Origin: Stictocephala bisonia
Lineage: Eukaryota > Arthropoda > Insecta > Hemiptera > Membracidae
Assembly (NCBI GenBank): GCA_035578905.1
Contig: JAQJVL010000280.1
Span: forward strand, 248,001 to 312,000
Reading direction: 5' to 3'
Length of the DNA stretch: 64,000 nucleotides
Shown: piece by piece, positions 35,256 to 46,830 of the stretch
Numbering within the stretch: position 1 is the stretch's first letter
Layout of the letters: each line of letters opens with the position of its first letter
Program-made: the position numbers and the translations under genes
Notes under the pieces: generated by a model
What the model was told of the DNA's origin: nothing
Databases searched by the model: none
Seen by the model: the letters and a program-made list of their open reading frames with translations, nothing else

Positions 35256-35726
35256 GATAGGAAATGTTAAAACCTGCCTTCATGATAATTCCTCAGTGTC
35301 TGATCACTTTATTTAGATATTGACAGTCTCTGAGCCTTTAATTAGACACTAAAATCCCCTTACCATATAGATTGGCAATAAGACATTAAAAGTATATTTA
35401 TAAAATGAACATTTTAAGTGGTTTTCACTGAGAAATGTTAAGGTAATTTTCACTAATCCTGCCACTGTGCTACTTTGCACCCTCCTAAAATAAACCTAGA
35501 GGGGTTTCTAGACTATAAAACTTTGTATCTAGAGAACAACAGGATTTCAATCAGAAAATATTAATATTAACTGGAAATTAGCAATAAAATGGTTATAGTG
35601 TATGGCCAAGTCTTGTAAAATAAACTTCTTTAAGACGTATTACTCTAGTCTGATCATAACATGTGGAGATAATTGGAAATTACAAACAAAGATACTGGTA
35701 CCATACAATAATGTTGTCAAGCCCTA

Positions 35727-36213
35727 TTAAGGTGGTGCAATTTGTTTTCTGTGATTTAATTATTTCCTAAGTTTATAGTCAAAATTAGTTAAATGTGTAC
35801 CTCCCTTGAGACAGGAAAAATACAAGAAAAATTTGTTTTAATCACTTCATTATAACTTGTGGCCTTATGAAGTAGCAAAATTATTTGATTTCAAATCAAA
35901 TATTTTAAATTGATTAAAAAAAGTCTATTATAAATATTTTTATGATGAAAAAAGTAAATGTAAATATTTTTAAAATGAAAAAAAACATGTTAATCCCTTC
36001 AGTTTTGTGTTAAAAACGTAGTTATAAAAATTTAATTTGTACTTTTAACGGGTTGTCTTATAGTTTATTTAAAATCAGCTTAATTCACCACTTCATAAGG
36101 CCACAAGTTCCAATGTAGTGTTTTTTCCTGTCTCAAGTCAAGGTATATTAACTAATTTTTATTATAGAATTGGGAAATAATTAACTCACCGAAAACCGAT
36201 TACACCAACTTAA
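35727..36213. mobile_element. 487-bp TTAA-flanked MITE with ~150-bp TIRs
   Basis: Bounded by TTAA at 35727 and 36210. The left arm reads GGTGGTGCAATTTGTTTTCT; the right arm read inward is GTTGGTGTAATCGGTTTTC. Complementarity continues through TTAATTATTTCC, AAAATTAGTTAA, TTGAGACAGGAAAAA and CTTGTGGCCTTATGAAGT. The central ~140 bp is AT-rich. No coding capacity. Confidence 0.8.
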
Positions 36214-36631
36214 TGTAATGGGTTGGAGCAGGATACTCACTACAAGCTGCGTCCCTTAACACTATTTTTTGCGGCCCTTAAAATTGCTTAGAACTGCAAT
36301 AATTATTATTTAAAGTGACAACCACTTTGGTATATTTGTAAGCCACAAACATGCACAGGATGCTTTGTCTTTGGTTTATTGCACAAAATACTGAATTAAT
36401 TATTTGAAATAAGTGTAGTATTATGTAACATATTTGGTTTACTTGATATATACTAGATTTTTGTACCGATAATGTATGTATATAGGTGTATATAAAAACT
36501 ATACCTCTGTGGCCCTTACATTATTTTGATAAAAGTAAGGTATTTATGCAGCTTCTTTCCACCAAACAAATTTGGAACATTTTGCTTGAAATGGGTCTAG
36601 AATTGGCTGTATTTTCACGAGATATGCTTTT

Positions 36632-37040
36632 TATTCCGCGGAAATAACTTATTTTACCGAAAAATTCGAAAAAACCAGAATCACAACTTTAAGTATTTTT
36701 GTCATATTTCCGGTAATTAAATGGTATTAATTCGCGTATATTCCCGCCTGAGTGACGGCTGGCAGGCCGTCACGGAGTCCAAACACTCGAACGCAAATTA
36801 CGAAAATAGACAATTAGGATAAGTTAGGTTATTTTCGGTTATGTCAGTAAAAATGCATTTTTCGGGCTGAAAAAATAATGTTACTACGAAACCAGTTATA
36901 TATTTGTGTTCAGCATAAAAAGACACGATAAATGAAAAAAAGTTGTCGAAAAATAACGATTTTAAAAAAAAATCGTTTTTCAGTATCGGATAAAAAACTA
37001 GTTTCTCGATTTTTCGGAAAAAAACGAGTTTTCCGCGGAT
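36632..37040. mobile_element. ~409-bp MITE, family B complete copy
   Basis: Imperfect inverted ends of about 38 bp: TATTCCGCGGAAATAACTTA on the left, and ATCCGCGGAAAACTCGTTTT read inward from the right, both followed by CCGAAAAAT. Internal segments match the partial copies at 28840-29480. It contains GACGGCTGGCAGGCCGTC, a short internal hairpin. Confidence 0.65.
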
Positions 37041-37344
37041 GAAACAAAGCTCCTCAAGACATATAAACTCTATTTCACCGCTTTTTCAACAAGAAATCGT
37101 ATTTTCAGAGGGGGCAAGAAAGTGCATAATTACCAAAAGTAAAATGGCTCATCATGAAATCCCAGTAGAGAACCCTGGGTTAGAGGGAATAGAACCACCC
37201 AGTAGTGAAGCACGCACAGTCAGATGGTTGACTTGTATAAGAAACATTTATGTGTTTATCACAATTAATAAAACTAAATACGGTACGTAAAGTGGTTTTA
37301 AAGACAAATAAATAACATCTAATTTTTATTTTAAATTGTTTATA

Positions 37345-38228
37345 TACAGGGTGTCCCGTAAGTAACCAGCCAAACTTCTGGAGGTCATTTCTTGGGTTAA
37401 AACAAACAAAAAATTTCATGTGTACAAATCGTCTATCTCGCTCCATTATCCGGCTATCTGTCTGTATGTGTCTTTTACTAAAAACTTAATATTTAAATGG
37501 TTATTTAAGATAAAACCATGAAAATTGGTATGAATGTTGATCTTTACAGTACCCATGTACTATTTAAATTTTATTTTTTTACAACAATCTTTATAAAAAT
37601 GGCGGCCATTTTAAATGTTTAGAGCCAAATATCTTAATAACATTAAATTTTATTAAAAACTTGTAAGTTACAAAAAAGTTTAAAAATTTATTTCTATAAA
37701 TAATTATATAAAAAATTTTAAGATTGAACAACTATTAACTGAGAAATTACAATTTTTATCAAATAAAAATATGCTTGATATTAATAAAATTGAAAACTTT
37801 ATTTTTAATTTTGATAAAAATTGTAATTTCTCAGTTAATAGTTGTTCAATCTTAAAACTTTTTATATAATTATTTATAGAAATAAATTCTTAAACATTTT
37901 TGTAACTTAAAATTTTTTAGTAAAATTTAAGGTTATTAAGATATGTGGCTTTAAAAATTTAAAATGGCCGCCATTTTGAAAAAGATTGTTGTAAAAAAAT
38001 TAAATTTAAATAGTACATGGATACTGTAAAGATCAAAATTCATACCAATTTTCATGGTTTTATATTAAATAACCTTTGAGATATTAAGTTTTTAGTAAAA
38101 AACACATACAGACAGATAACCGGATAATGGAGCGAGATAGACGATTTGTACATATGAAATTTTTTGTTTGTTTTAACCCAAGGAATGACCTCCAGAAGTT
38201 TGGCTGGTTACTTACGGGACACCCTGTA
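37345..38228. mobile_element. 880-bp near-palindromic foldback element, arms ~420 bp
   Basis: The left arm from CAGGGTGTCCCGTAAGTAAC (37347) is complemented along its whole length by the right arm ending GGACACCCTG (38226). TATA flanks both ends, consistent with a TA target duplication. Landmarks in both arms: CAGCCAAACTTCTGGAGGTC, CGTCTATCTCGCTCCATTAT, ACCATGAAAATTGGTATGAA, AAATGGCGGCCATTTT-type sequence, and AACTATTAACTGAGAAATTA. The unpaired centre is only about 30-40 bp near 37785. No ORF. It lies inside the Tm1 intron, so the pre-mRNA would contain a very long hairpin. Confidence 0.92.
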
Positions 38229-38984
38229 TAACACAGAAAAAAATCGTTTTATATCAGATAATAACTGATATCATACATACAGTAATAGTTTTTAAAACTG
38301 AACTGTTTAAGGAAGTCAAATTAAATTAGAATGTTTTGTCACCAGACCGTCTTGTGAAAGTAACGCCATAACTAAACAGCTGAGTATCAATAGCTCCATA
38401 CATTTTGTCTTATAACTGGCATGAAATAACGAAAAGCCTGTTTGAATTTCAATACTGCATTGAACTTTAAATAGAGCAATGATTCAACAACTGTTGGTGG
38501 GAGCGATACAAGTGTTTGTTACATGCCGTTATCAACCAGGTGATTGCTATTCCGTGGGTTTGGCCTTGACGTGTTCGGCCTTCTTATGTGTGACAGGGTT
38601 CTGATAAAAACTCCTCTATGAAGATAAAAATATGGTTGATGGGTGGTACCTGCCACAGTACATTACTCTACTTCTCCCAAACAGTCAAAATTCCGATCTT
38701 CAACTCTATTTCAACCCACTGCGTGTAAGGTGTTAATTTAGGTTTATATAATATAGTAATAGTCTTGTTATTAGTAATTAATTGAATTAAATGTTCGTAT
38801 GATTTTTAACATAAAGTTGACCACAATGTCTCATGGTTGTGTTACATTAAACTTGATCTTTCATACAGAGTTTAGGCCCCTACTATTCGCGAATTATACA
38901 TGTCTAAAATACACCAGAGACACCGCACATGATTTCTTTATTCCAGAGTGTGATTACTTTTGATTTTTCTGTGGTAGTTTCCAT
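38229..38984. other. Intronic, no recognised feature
   Basis: No motif or repeat recognised. Confidence 0.4.
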
Positions 38985-39300
38985 AGCTGTGAAATCACAA
39001 AGCGTGATTGTTCAGCTACCAGATTTGTATCATTTGTGTTGTAGCAGTGCACACTTCCTAGCTGCTGAATACAGTGCTCATGTATGGGTAAATAGCGTAC
39101 AAACTAAAGCGATTGATGTCCAACTTAATAGAGCCATGAGAGCTACTAGTGGCACTCTCATGGCAACTTCACTACCTTGGCTCCCGGTGCTGTGCAATAT
39201 AGCTCCTCTATAGATAAGACATCAGGATTCAACAAGATCTTGAATGCCCGGACCTCTCCATTACACAAGATCTCCCCTGTCAGGCCGGTCGTATATATTA
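38985..39300 (+). pseudogene. Non-LTR retrotransposon 3' RT fragment
   Basis: A frame at about 39029-39213 reads CCSSAHFLAAEYSAHVWVNS then VQTKAIDVQLNRAMRATSGT and LPWLPVLCNIAPL. This matches the C-terminal region of jockey/CR1-type proteins (AEY..PVWxNSxxTxxIDxQLNxxMRxITGT, then TPLPWLPVLxNI). The preceding domains are absent and the frame stops at 39213; continuation may be read in another frame to about 39290. A short dead insertion. Confidence 0.75.
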
Positions 39301-39915
39301 CTTTTGATCATCTTTATTCGGAATGGATTAATTAATTACTCGTTTAGAGGACACACACGTATTATAACTAAGAATTTTCCAAATAAATAAATAATATTCA
39401 TTAGTTTTTAATTGTATGTAAATATTATATGATAATAAGCAAACCTATAATTATTTATATTTAGTGGAGCCCATAATAAATACCGTATTTCATTAATTGC
39501 TTTGTCATTATTCAAACAATCACATGACAGAGGAAACAAAGGAGGGTAATTTTGTACCCAAGATGTATCTAGCTACAGTATCGATATCGAGACAGTGTTT
39601 AAATATCGCACAGTGTCGGTGCGCGGTGGGTTAATTACACTACTGTATTCCATTACACTACTGTATTCCGAGTTCCAGTAAAGTGCTCTCATGGACGACG
39701 ACTGTAGACATGTTGTGAATGTATGATACATGTTCGACGAGTGTTAATTAATCAGTAAACTGTTACAAAAATTGTACTTTCATTTAATTTTTGTACAATA
39801 CTTGTCTATAATTAAAGTAAACGTCATTTTCTATGCCTATCCAACACTCTTGATTACTCAGTCTATTTTAGACATCCAATTGTTACGTCTCAATATATTT
39901 ATTATATTTTGCCAG

Positions 39916-39948
<33 letters not shown>

Positions 39949-40607
39949 CTTTCATTGCATAGGCAATATCATAAATATTGTATCGCAAACGTCAATATTC
40001 ATATAGAAAAACCCAAGGCTCTAACTAATTCGTTACAACAATTGCACACAAACATACATAAAAATACGGATAAACACCACTGCACTGTTATAAAGGTCTA
40101 CCAGCTTTGTGTTGGGTGCCACGAAGACATTTTCATGACTAGTCACAACTGATTGGTGTCATTGCTCTCTCGGATTATGTCATTTACTAAACGAACAACA
40201 GGAATATGCCTTGAGGAGCTACCATATAAGTCCGCGCAAGCTTACTTTCAAATTCGCCTTATTATCTGTAACTAGGTGGTCAAGTACCGTAGACAGCCAG
40301 GAGAAAGCCAACTAACTAGTCGCCAACAATGGAAGTCACATCCAGCCGTCGAGTAAACCTGTATTAATGATGTTCAATATCATTTCTCCATCGAAGAAAT
40401 TCTATACGTCCCCATGTCTAAATACGCCCCATGTATAACTAACGTCCATGCCGTTCACTGCACTCCTTGTGCACCAAAGTCGCAACTGTACACTGATCGC
40501 CGACGTTGCGATCCATATAGATAGACCATGATCAACCGTCGGCGTTGTGATCCATATAGATAGACCATGATCAACCGCTAAAGTTACGATTCACTCGCCT
40601 ATATGTA
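39301..40607. other. Intronic, mostly unassigned
   Basis: Contains a duplicated ATTACACTACTGTATTCC (39635-39670), an (AAT)n microsatellite at about 39918-39948, and a 39-bp tandem duplication at 40501-40578 (GATCCATATAGATAGACCAT in both). The 126-codon frame at 39772-40152 spans the microsatellite and is not gene-like. Confidence 0.5.
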
Positions 40608-41194
40608 TCCTATATATTAAAACAATGAGTCATTTAGTTTTCTCACTCTTTGAACTTATTTTCTTGACCGATTTCGATAAATATTTTTTAATTCAAATGA
40701 CAATTTTGATTTCTAAGTCGTAACGGAGCTAGATTTTTTAATTCCCATAGGTTTTTTTCCTACATGGCGTCAAAGTTGTAATATTATTCTTATGGAGATT
40801 AATTTTAATTGACCAGCTGGTGGCGTAAACAAATGTTAAATGGTCCAAATAATTTGTTAGGTTAAACTTAGAGAGCAGCACAGTAAAATATCAAGTTAAT
40901 TATAAAATAGCGAATACATGTCCGTCTGTGTGTATGTTTTCAGCCATAAAATAAAATGAAAAAATTTGACGGAAAGCATAATGTGACGGAAAGATCATTA
41001 CATTTGTTGTAAATGTATTTGTAATTGTAATGTAATTGTAAATGTAAAGATCTACTGTAAATGAATTTAAATAATATGATTTGACAGTTTAATTACTAAT
41101 ATTTGAAGTCAAAAGTTACATGCCGAAGGCCGAGACCGTCACTCGCTGTGCTCGGACGGAATTGGTATGCGAAGCGTATAGGGGTATCCTCTAG
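40608..41194 (+). mobile_element. Non-autonomous Helitron, 587 bp
   Basis: It starts TCCTATATATTAAAAC directly after A (40607) and ends with a short stem-loop region GGGGTATCCT then CTAG directly before T (41195). This is the 5'-TC / CTAG-3' structure of Helitrons inserted between A and T. The preceding GCGAAGCGTATAGGGGTATC resembles the other CTAG ends in this window. No Rep/helicase. Confidence 0.7.
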
Positions 41195-43639
41195 TTATAT
41201 TAATTTACAACAAATTATTTTTACTAAATTTTAGATAATTATATCTCAACTATCATGACTAATAGTATGCCATTTGCATTGATTTTATTTTAAATTATAT
41301 TTTTGTGTTGTTCGGGAATTCGTACTCTTGCCTTTTTGGTAAATTATTCACTACGACCGACTTAGTTTCCAAGTAAGGTCACACGTTACGTGACCATACC
41401 ATTATTTTTAAGACAAAATGTTTTTCTCTGAAAATAATGTTGCAAATAAAACATAAACATCTATCACGTATTGACAGCACCACTTAAAATTAAATGGTAC
41501 TGTATTTGGATGATAAACTTTTCATAAAAACATCCTAGTTTCCTTAAAAAATCTTAAAATGGAGTTTCCCGAAAATTGAACAGCCCTGTTTAGTTGTGAT
41601 TGTACCATTATTTTCATAGAGAAAAGGACAATATTAAATGAAGAATCGTAAGGGAAGCTATAGAAATATATAAAATAAGAAATAATTTTAATAAGGATGA
41701 TAGTTTACGGCTTCCAAAGACATGGAAATCCATTTTAAGTAAATTGAAATAAAATGGAAGAGTCAACCATACTGATTTTCTTCGGCCAATGACCCTAGGT
41801 CACGTGGGTCGTGCCTCTCCAGCATATACAGTGGTATTTGACCCACCCACCCTCTCATACACGTACAGTGGTATTTACTGTACATGTATTAGTGTAATAA
41901 ACAAATAGTGGTATTGACCCACCCGGCCACCCATACACGTACTGTGTTGTTTATAAAATGCCAAAACATTCCCCACCTCACCACCTGTTATAAAAGCTGC
42001 AAGGTCATTCGCCGATCTCAGTCTCAGAGAAACCACTGAGAATGCCACATCACAGTATGGGCGAAACGTCTGGTTACTTTGTAAATATTGTAGGTAGTAC
42101 CTTGACGCGGTTGTAACCAGAAAATGTAGATTCTAGTTATAATGTTCAAGTTTGTTTGTCGCAATTTGAGCATTTTGGTGGAGTAGATTCAGTATGTTCT
42201 GATTTTGAATAGTCGAGTTTGTTAGTTTCTTGGTTTTGTGTTTTGCAATTAGTAATTTAGTGCGGTTCTGGAGAGTGGAGTCTCTAAAAAAACAGTTTTA
42301 TTGGCATCTGTTGTCTGTGGAAGTCTGTAGTTTCTCAGCCAATGTGTTCACTTTTGTGACAGATGTAGATCTGATCTAGTACCACAGAATATAGACAGAT
42401 ACAGAAGCCCCACGGTATAGGAAATAATGAAACGGGCAGTTCGTGGTATTTCTCAAAATGAAGGCGTTGAGACGGTCGCTAACTGGCGCGGCGTTGCCAG
42501 ATCATAGTGCGGGATTCCCGTTTTCCCACAGTGGAGGGAGGAATACAGAATGGACAGACAAAACTCCAACCGACAGTCAGACAGGGCACTGAGTGCAAGG
42601 CCCGGAATAGGCCTACCCCCGCTTACGTTCACTGAGTTGCATTTACTCCGCGTATTTTGACCCTATACATCCTTTTGTTTGAATTTTAGCCAAATTCTTC
42701 TAGTACATAAGTTATACGTTGAGCAAATGAAACATATTTTATACACTTCTAAATAAAGGGGATTGTTTAATTGTATTCTTAATAAACAAATTTATGAAAC
42801 ATTTATGATAATTTATCAAATTGAATTATGAAACAATTAATTGTTTAAGGAAGGTAAAATAACGATGGATGATAAGAAAACCAAAATTTTTATTCTGCAG
42901 TTAGCTTGGGCATTGTCAGTGATATTACACCACGAGGAACTATAAAATATAACATATAATTTAGACATACATACTATACAGAATTTATTCACCACAATTT
43001 CTCAATACATCCCTCTCATAAGCTCATTATTTTTATTAGGGCTTACTATTTTTAAACCTTTCAGTTTGCCAAATTGATTGATTTTTTTACTTATTTTATA
43101 CCGACTGAATATCATCAATGTTTATAGATTACCTGAGCAGATACAGAGACAAGCAAATTGTATTGATGGCTCATGCTTATAAGGATCCTTGAAACATATA
43201 ATTAGAAGTTATACTTTTAACTATCGATACCTTTATGAACTATTTACATTAATAAACATTTGATTAAACCCAAAAACAAAACATAAATTGTTACATAAAT
43301 ACGCCCTAAAAGTGTTATACAATACAAAATAAATACTGTAAACACATAGTAAACATATAGACTATTTTTAAAATTATATCTTATCACCAAAATTTCTCAT
43401 ATCTCGATCTTTCATAACCACATTATTTTTATTCATCTAACTCATCTTATTCAACCCTCTATTTTCTACACCCCTTTTCACATTTTGAAACCTTTCAATT
43501 TGGCAAATTTAAAAGGCCCTTATTACTGCTTGTAGATACTTTAAAGTGGACTGATTAAGAGACAAAAAAGGAATATTGGTGACACAGTTAAAAGACTGAT
43601 TTATATCCAAGTCTTTAGAACAGATAAAAGTCTTAAACA
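41195..43639. other. Intronic, mostly unassigned
   Basis: At 41825-41955 a GTGGTATTTGACCCACCC unit recurs in partial copies. At 42025-42075 ACCACTGAGAATGCC followed by GGGCGAAACGTCTGG resembles the widespread 'AAGATG..CGAAACGTC' retroelement-associated motif, also seen at 44021-44164. 42340-42640 is GC-richer but without a convincing frame. Confidence 0.4.
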
Positions 43640-44020
43640 CAATTACTAAGAGAAATTAAATTATCAAATTATGTATGGAAAAATAACCATATAAATTAGT
43701 TACTTCACAAGACAATTTGTTTGTCATGACATTCAAATGGCCGCTACTCTGTAAAGGATAATCCTTTCCAAGTCCAGTTTGCGACAATTAATTCTCTTAA
43801 ATAGACCTTTCATTGAATACCAAACTTGGCTTAGATTTAAGATGTTCGTTCAACTCCTCACGGGCCGTACCAGTGAAAGGACGAAAAGTCACTAATGGTA
43901 TGAAAAAGTAGGTTTTTGTGACCAAGATGATGTGCAAGATTTCACTTTTATACGTTAAGTCATATAAAAGCTGTGACAGCATTTCTATATTTTTTTCACC
44001 TTGTATGACGCTATGTACAT
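43640..44020. repeat. Dispersed repeat family C, copy 2 (rearranged)
   Basis: Landmarks ATTATCAAATTATGTATGG (43660) and GCATTTCTATATTTTTTTCA (43978) are in the same orientation as copy 1. The GGCCGCTACTCTGTAAAGG and GTTCAACTCCTCACGGGCC segments between them are inverted relative to copy 1. Confidence 0.6.
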
Positions 44021-44164
44021 GTTGCCGACGTTTCAAGTGCATTGCAGTTTCATCTTCAGGGCAACACACTCTGTTACTAGATCCACAGAGTATACTTAAT
44101 GTACCTGGTGATGAGTATGTCGCCCTGAAGATGAGAGCTGCAATGCACTCGAAACGTCGGCAAC
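44021..44164. repeat. 144-bp inverted repeat with ~43-bp arms
   Basis: The left arm begins GTTGCCGACGTTTC and the right arm ends GAAACGTCGGCAAC. Complementarity continues through AAGTGCATTGCAG and CATCTTCAGGGC. The arms contain the CCTGAAGATG...GAAACGTCGG motif found at the ends of many animal retroelement-like repeats. Confidence 0.85.
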
Positions 44165-44831
44165 ATCTAATTAGTGTACATAGAAATCAGACACGGTCCT
44201 ACCCGGATTATGATAATGTAAATAGTTTGGTCTAACGTGGAGTTTATATCAAACTGGTTTCACTTATTCATTTTAACGATTAGTCACCAAATACGAATGT
44301 GGGTATACTTTTGCTGCAGGAAATGTATCGCATAGGTTAGTGAAGTAAGGTGTGTGAATGGTGTGCGACTGCAGCATTCGTCACATTCACTCCGTGAACG
44401 CTGATAGCGCTACCATAAGGTTGAAGACGGGCTTTGCTAAACACTTTCACATTTTAATTTAGTATTTTTCAGTTTAATCATGGCATTGTTACAGTTTTAG
44501 ACAATAGAAGATAATTGACAATGCGGGGACAAGACGCAGAAGACGTTTGATTAATGTATATTAACACATGGCACAAATGGCTCGAGGAAAATAATCTAGG
44601 CCTAAATGATGTGTATTATTTAAAAAATTTCTTTCACTTACCACAGTTCTCCACGTACACTTGTGATAGGTGTTTTGGGAACCTTAACATCCGCAGTGAT
44701 TCTATTTGTATAAATTTGTATACTTCCTGTAACACAAACTGTCGTGGTCTTTCTTTCTCTCCATTAAAACACTAAGTTATAACAAGACACAATGATAAAA
44801 TAACCGAAACCAAACCAATTTTATTCAGAAA
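44165..44831. other. Intronic, no recognised feature
   Basis: No motif. The 73-codon frame at 44554-44775 (MYINTWHKWLEENNLGLND) shows no recognised family. Confidence 0.35.
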
Positions 44832-44884
44832 CTAGGGGACACCCCTGCCCGCTTCGCATGCCAACCCCGTCGTCACTAGCTGTG

Positions 44885-45225
44885 CTCGTGAGATATGGGT
44901 CACCTGCGGCCTCGTGGGGGAGCTCGGCCTTCGGCCACGCCAAGACGCTCTGCTACAGGCCTCGCGGGGGAAGGTTCGGCTTGCGGTCTCACCAAGACAC
45001 TCTGCTACAGTCCCATTTGAGGAACTCGGCCTGCGGCCTCGTGGAGGAGCTCGGCCTACGGCCTCGCCAAGACGCTCTTCTACAGGCAGGTATGGAACTC
45101 GGCCTACGGCCTCGCGGGGGAAGTTCGGCTTGCGGCCTCACCAAGATACTGCTACAGTCCATTTGTGGATCTCGGCATGTCGCCTCGTGAGAAAGATCGG
45201 CCCTCTGCCTCGTCAGGATTTTTAA
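44885..45225. repeat. GC-rich minisatellite inside the Helitron-like element
   Basis: Overlapping units combine GAGCTCGGCCTACGGCCTCG, CCAAGACGCTCTGCTACAG and GCGGGGGAAGTTCGGCTTGC; roughly five imperfect units of about 55-75 bp. Its GC content stands out from surrounding AT-rich DNA. The two open frames across it (44858-45190 and 44914-45225) are translations of the repeat and are not genes. Confidence 0.8.
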
Positions 45226-45575
45226 CCAGTACGACCATTAATTTTGGTTTTTGGGGCAGTGGAACCCCTAAACATAGACTTTTCTCAAATCTGATGGTAA
45301 ATTAGTATTTAAGAAAAAAATACTTTTATTTTGATACCCCACTTGAGTGTATTAGTTTGACATTAGTACTCAATTTTGGGTTTTGGAGCTTCTTTTTATT
45401 TGGGGGGGGGGGGGGCAGAACCCTTAAACGTTATCTCTTCCAAGATGTAAAGGTAAAATGTAATGTTTGAGATAAATACATATAGTTTGATGCTCCACTT
45501 GTAAGTTTTATTTTTGTACTACCCTTTTACTGGTTTTAGGAGTTTGTTGTTTTGTTTTAGGAGCATTTATCCCTT

Positions 45576-45661
45576 AATAAACTCCTGGACAAAATTAACG
45601 CAGCACTTCCTAATTAAATTAAATTCTTAAATGCTGCGTTAATTTTGTCCAGGAGTTTATT
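45576..45661. mobile_element. 86-bp hairpin MITE, 30-bp perfect arms
   Basis: Arms begin AATAAACTCCTGGACAAAAT and continue TAACGCAGCA, with an exact complement ending at 45661 and a 26-bp AT-rich loop. TA lies on both sides of AACTCCTGG..CCAGGAGTT, as expected for a Tc1/mariner-type miniature. It sits within the Helitron-like element. Confidence 0.8.
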
Positions 45662-46140
45662 TATCCTGTTCAAAATCTGATATTGTATTTTGTTTCAGGA
45701 GAGAAATGGCTTTAAATTGATACCTCACTTGAGTAGATTAGATCAGTTTTTAAAATTTTTACATTTTTAAAATTTTCAGTTTTTGAGCCCCCGATACCAC
45801 AAATGTTTGAGTTATTAAGCTGAAATTCATATATAATGTGCGCGTTTGTTACACGTGTAGAACTGTGAATGTTTGGACATTTTACTAAATATTTTCTTCA
45901 ACTTAGGTAATAAAAACTACTTTTTAGTGATTTTTTCCATTGGGGACATTGGGGAAGTTTTGGGGTAAAAAGGCCACCATCTTGTTTATGAGTGAAAAAA
46001 GTAAACTTTTGTGAATGTTCCTGGAGGTTTAAGACAGAGAGCTTCAATTCAAGTATACCCGGGTAAGACGCCGGGAAATGCCTCAACATTTAGTGTCAGT
46101 GAGTCAGTCAGTCACTACATTGAGCTTTATAGTATATAGA

Positions 46141-46757
46141 TTGACTGAGTTTTAATCCGGATTTTTTTTTACAGACGGAAAGGATGCAGGAAGTAGATAA
46201 ACACGTGATGGGCGCGCGTTCTTTGAACTTTGCCTCAAATATTATTTTCCATCTGGTTTGAAGGAAACAGTATTCGTTCTAACATATGAGACGCCGACAC
46301 AACGTTGTGCGTATTTTAAGGCGAATATGAACGATGATATGAGTGTAGTCTGGTTACTAACTGAGTTTAACTGATCCTCAGAAAGTGCAATTTATTAATA
46401 GTCCAACAGCCAGGGCAACTATCGGACCTGCAGCTTTCCGTAAAATCCGAACCACGTAGTGTTGGTCTGATTTTCAGCTAACAGACAAGTCTGACACTCA
46501 GTTCTCTTCCCTATACAACATCCGAACCTTGACTACCATCCAACATGAACACCCCATACGTCTCTAGTAGTGTCCACGTCGATGGCAACCATTGTGCGGA
46601 CGCCGTATCGGTATTAAGAGAACCGAGCATGGAACCTATCGCCTTCAATCTCCCAAAAACTTTGTACCCGTTCGAGATTTATGTTCCTTTAAACATTTTT
46701 TACCCATTTAAAACTAGAAAATAATAGTAATAATCCAAAACCTATTTTTTTCTTAAA
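46141..46757. other. Intronic, no recognised feature
   Basis: GC-neutral sequence; a partial frame at about 46540-46700 (SVHVDGNHCADAVSVLREPS) could not be assigned to a family. Confidence 0.35.
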
Positions 46758-46830
46758 CTAGGGGATACCACAGCACGCTAAGTGTGCAAAACCCCGTTAC
46801 TGGCTACGCTCATTTCACTCACTCGTGTAA
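46758..46830 (-). mobile_element. Helitron-like 3' terminus, minus strand
   Basis: On the minus strand the sequence runs from CACACTTAGCGTGCTGTGG to TATCCCCTAG before T, closely resembling the CTAG end at 44832. A 5' end to the right could not be identified, so the extent is unknown. Confidence 0.45.

Larger units (their letters stand above)
44832..46140 (-). mobile_element. Helitron-like element, 1.3 kb, minus strand
   Basis: Read on the minus strand it starts TCTATATACTATAAAGCTCA after A (46141) and ends GGCATGCGAAGCGGGCAGGG, then TGTCCCCTAG before T (44831). This gives the Helitron TC..CTAG|T structure with a terminal GGGG..CCCC hairpin. The 5' ~350 bp is homologous to 58649-59015 (CTTTTTACCCCAAAA..CCCCAATG; CACAGTTCTA; ACACGTGTAACAAACG). 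The element carries a GC-rich minisatellite and a nested hairpin. No Rep/helicase ORF. Confidence 0.7.

Noticed and set aside
42029..42072. CCACTGAGAATGCC..GGCGAAACGTCTGG as an independent element
   Set aside because: Only a fragment of the common motif, without a paired arm; mentioned in the gap description instead.
44858..45225. Two overlapping GC-rich open frames of over 100 codons
   Set aside because: They are translations of the minisatellite inside a Helitron-like element; both frames are open only because the repeat lacks stops.
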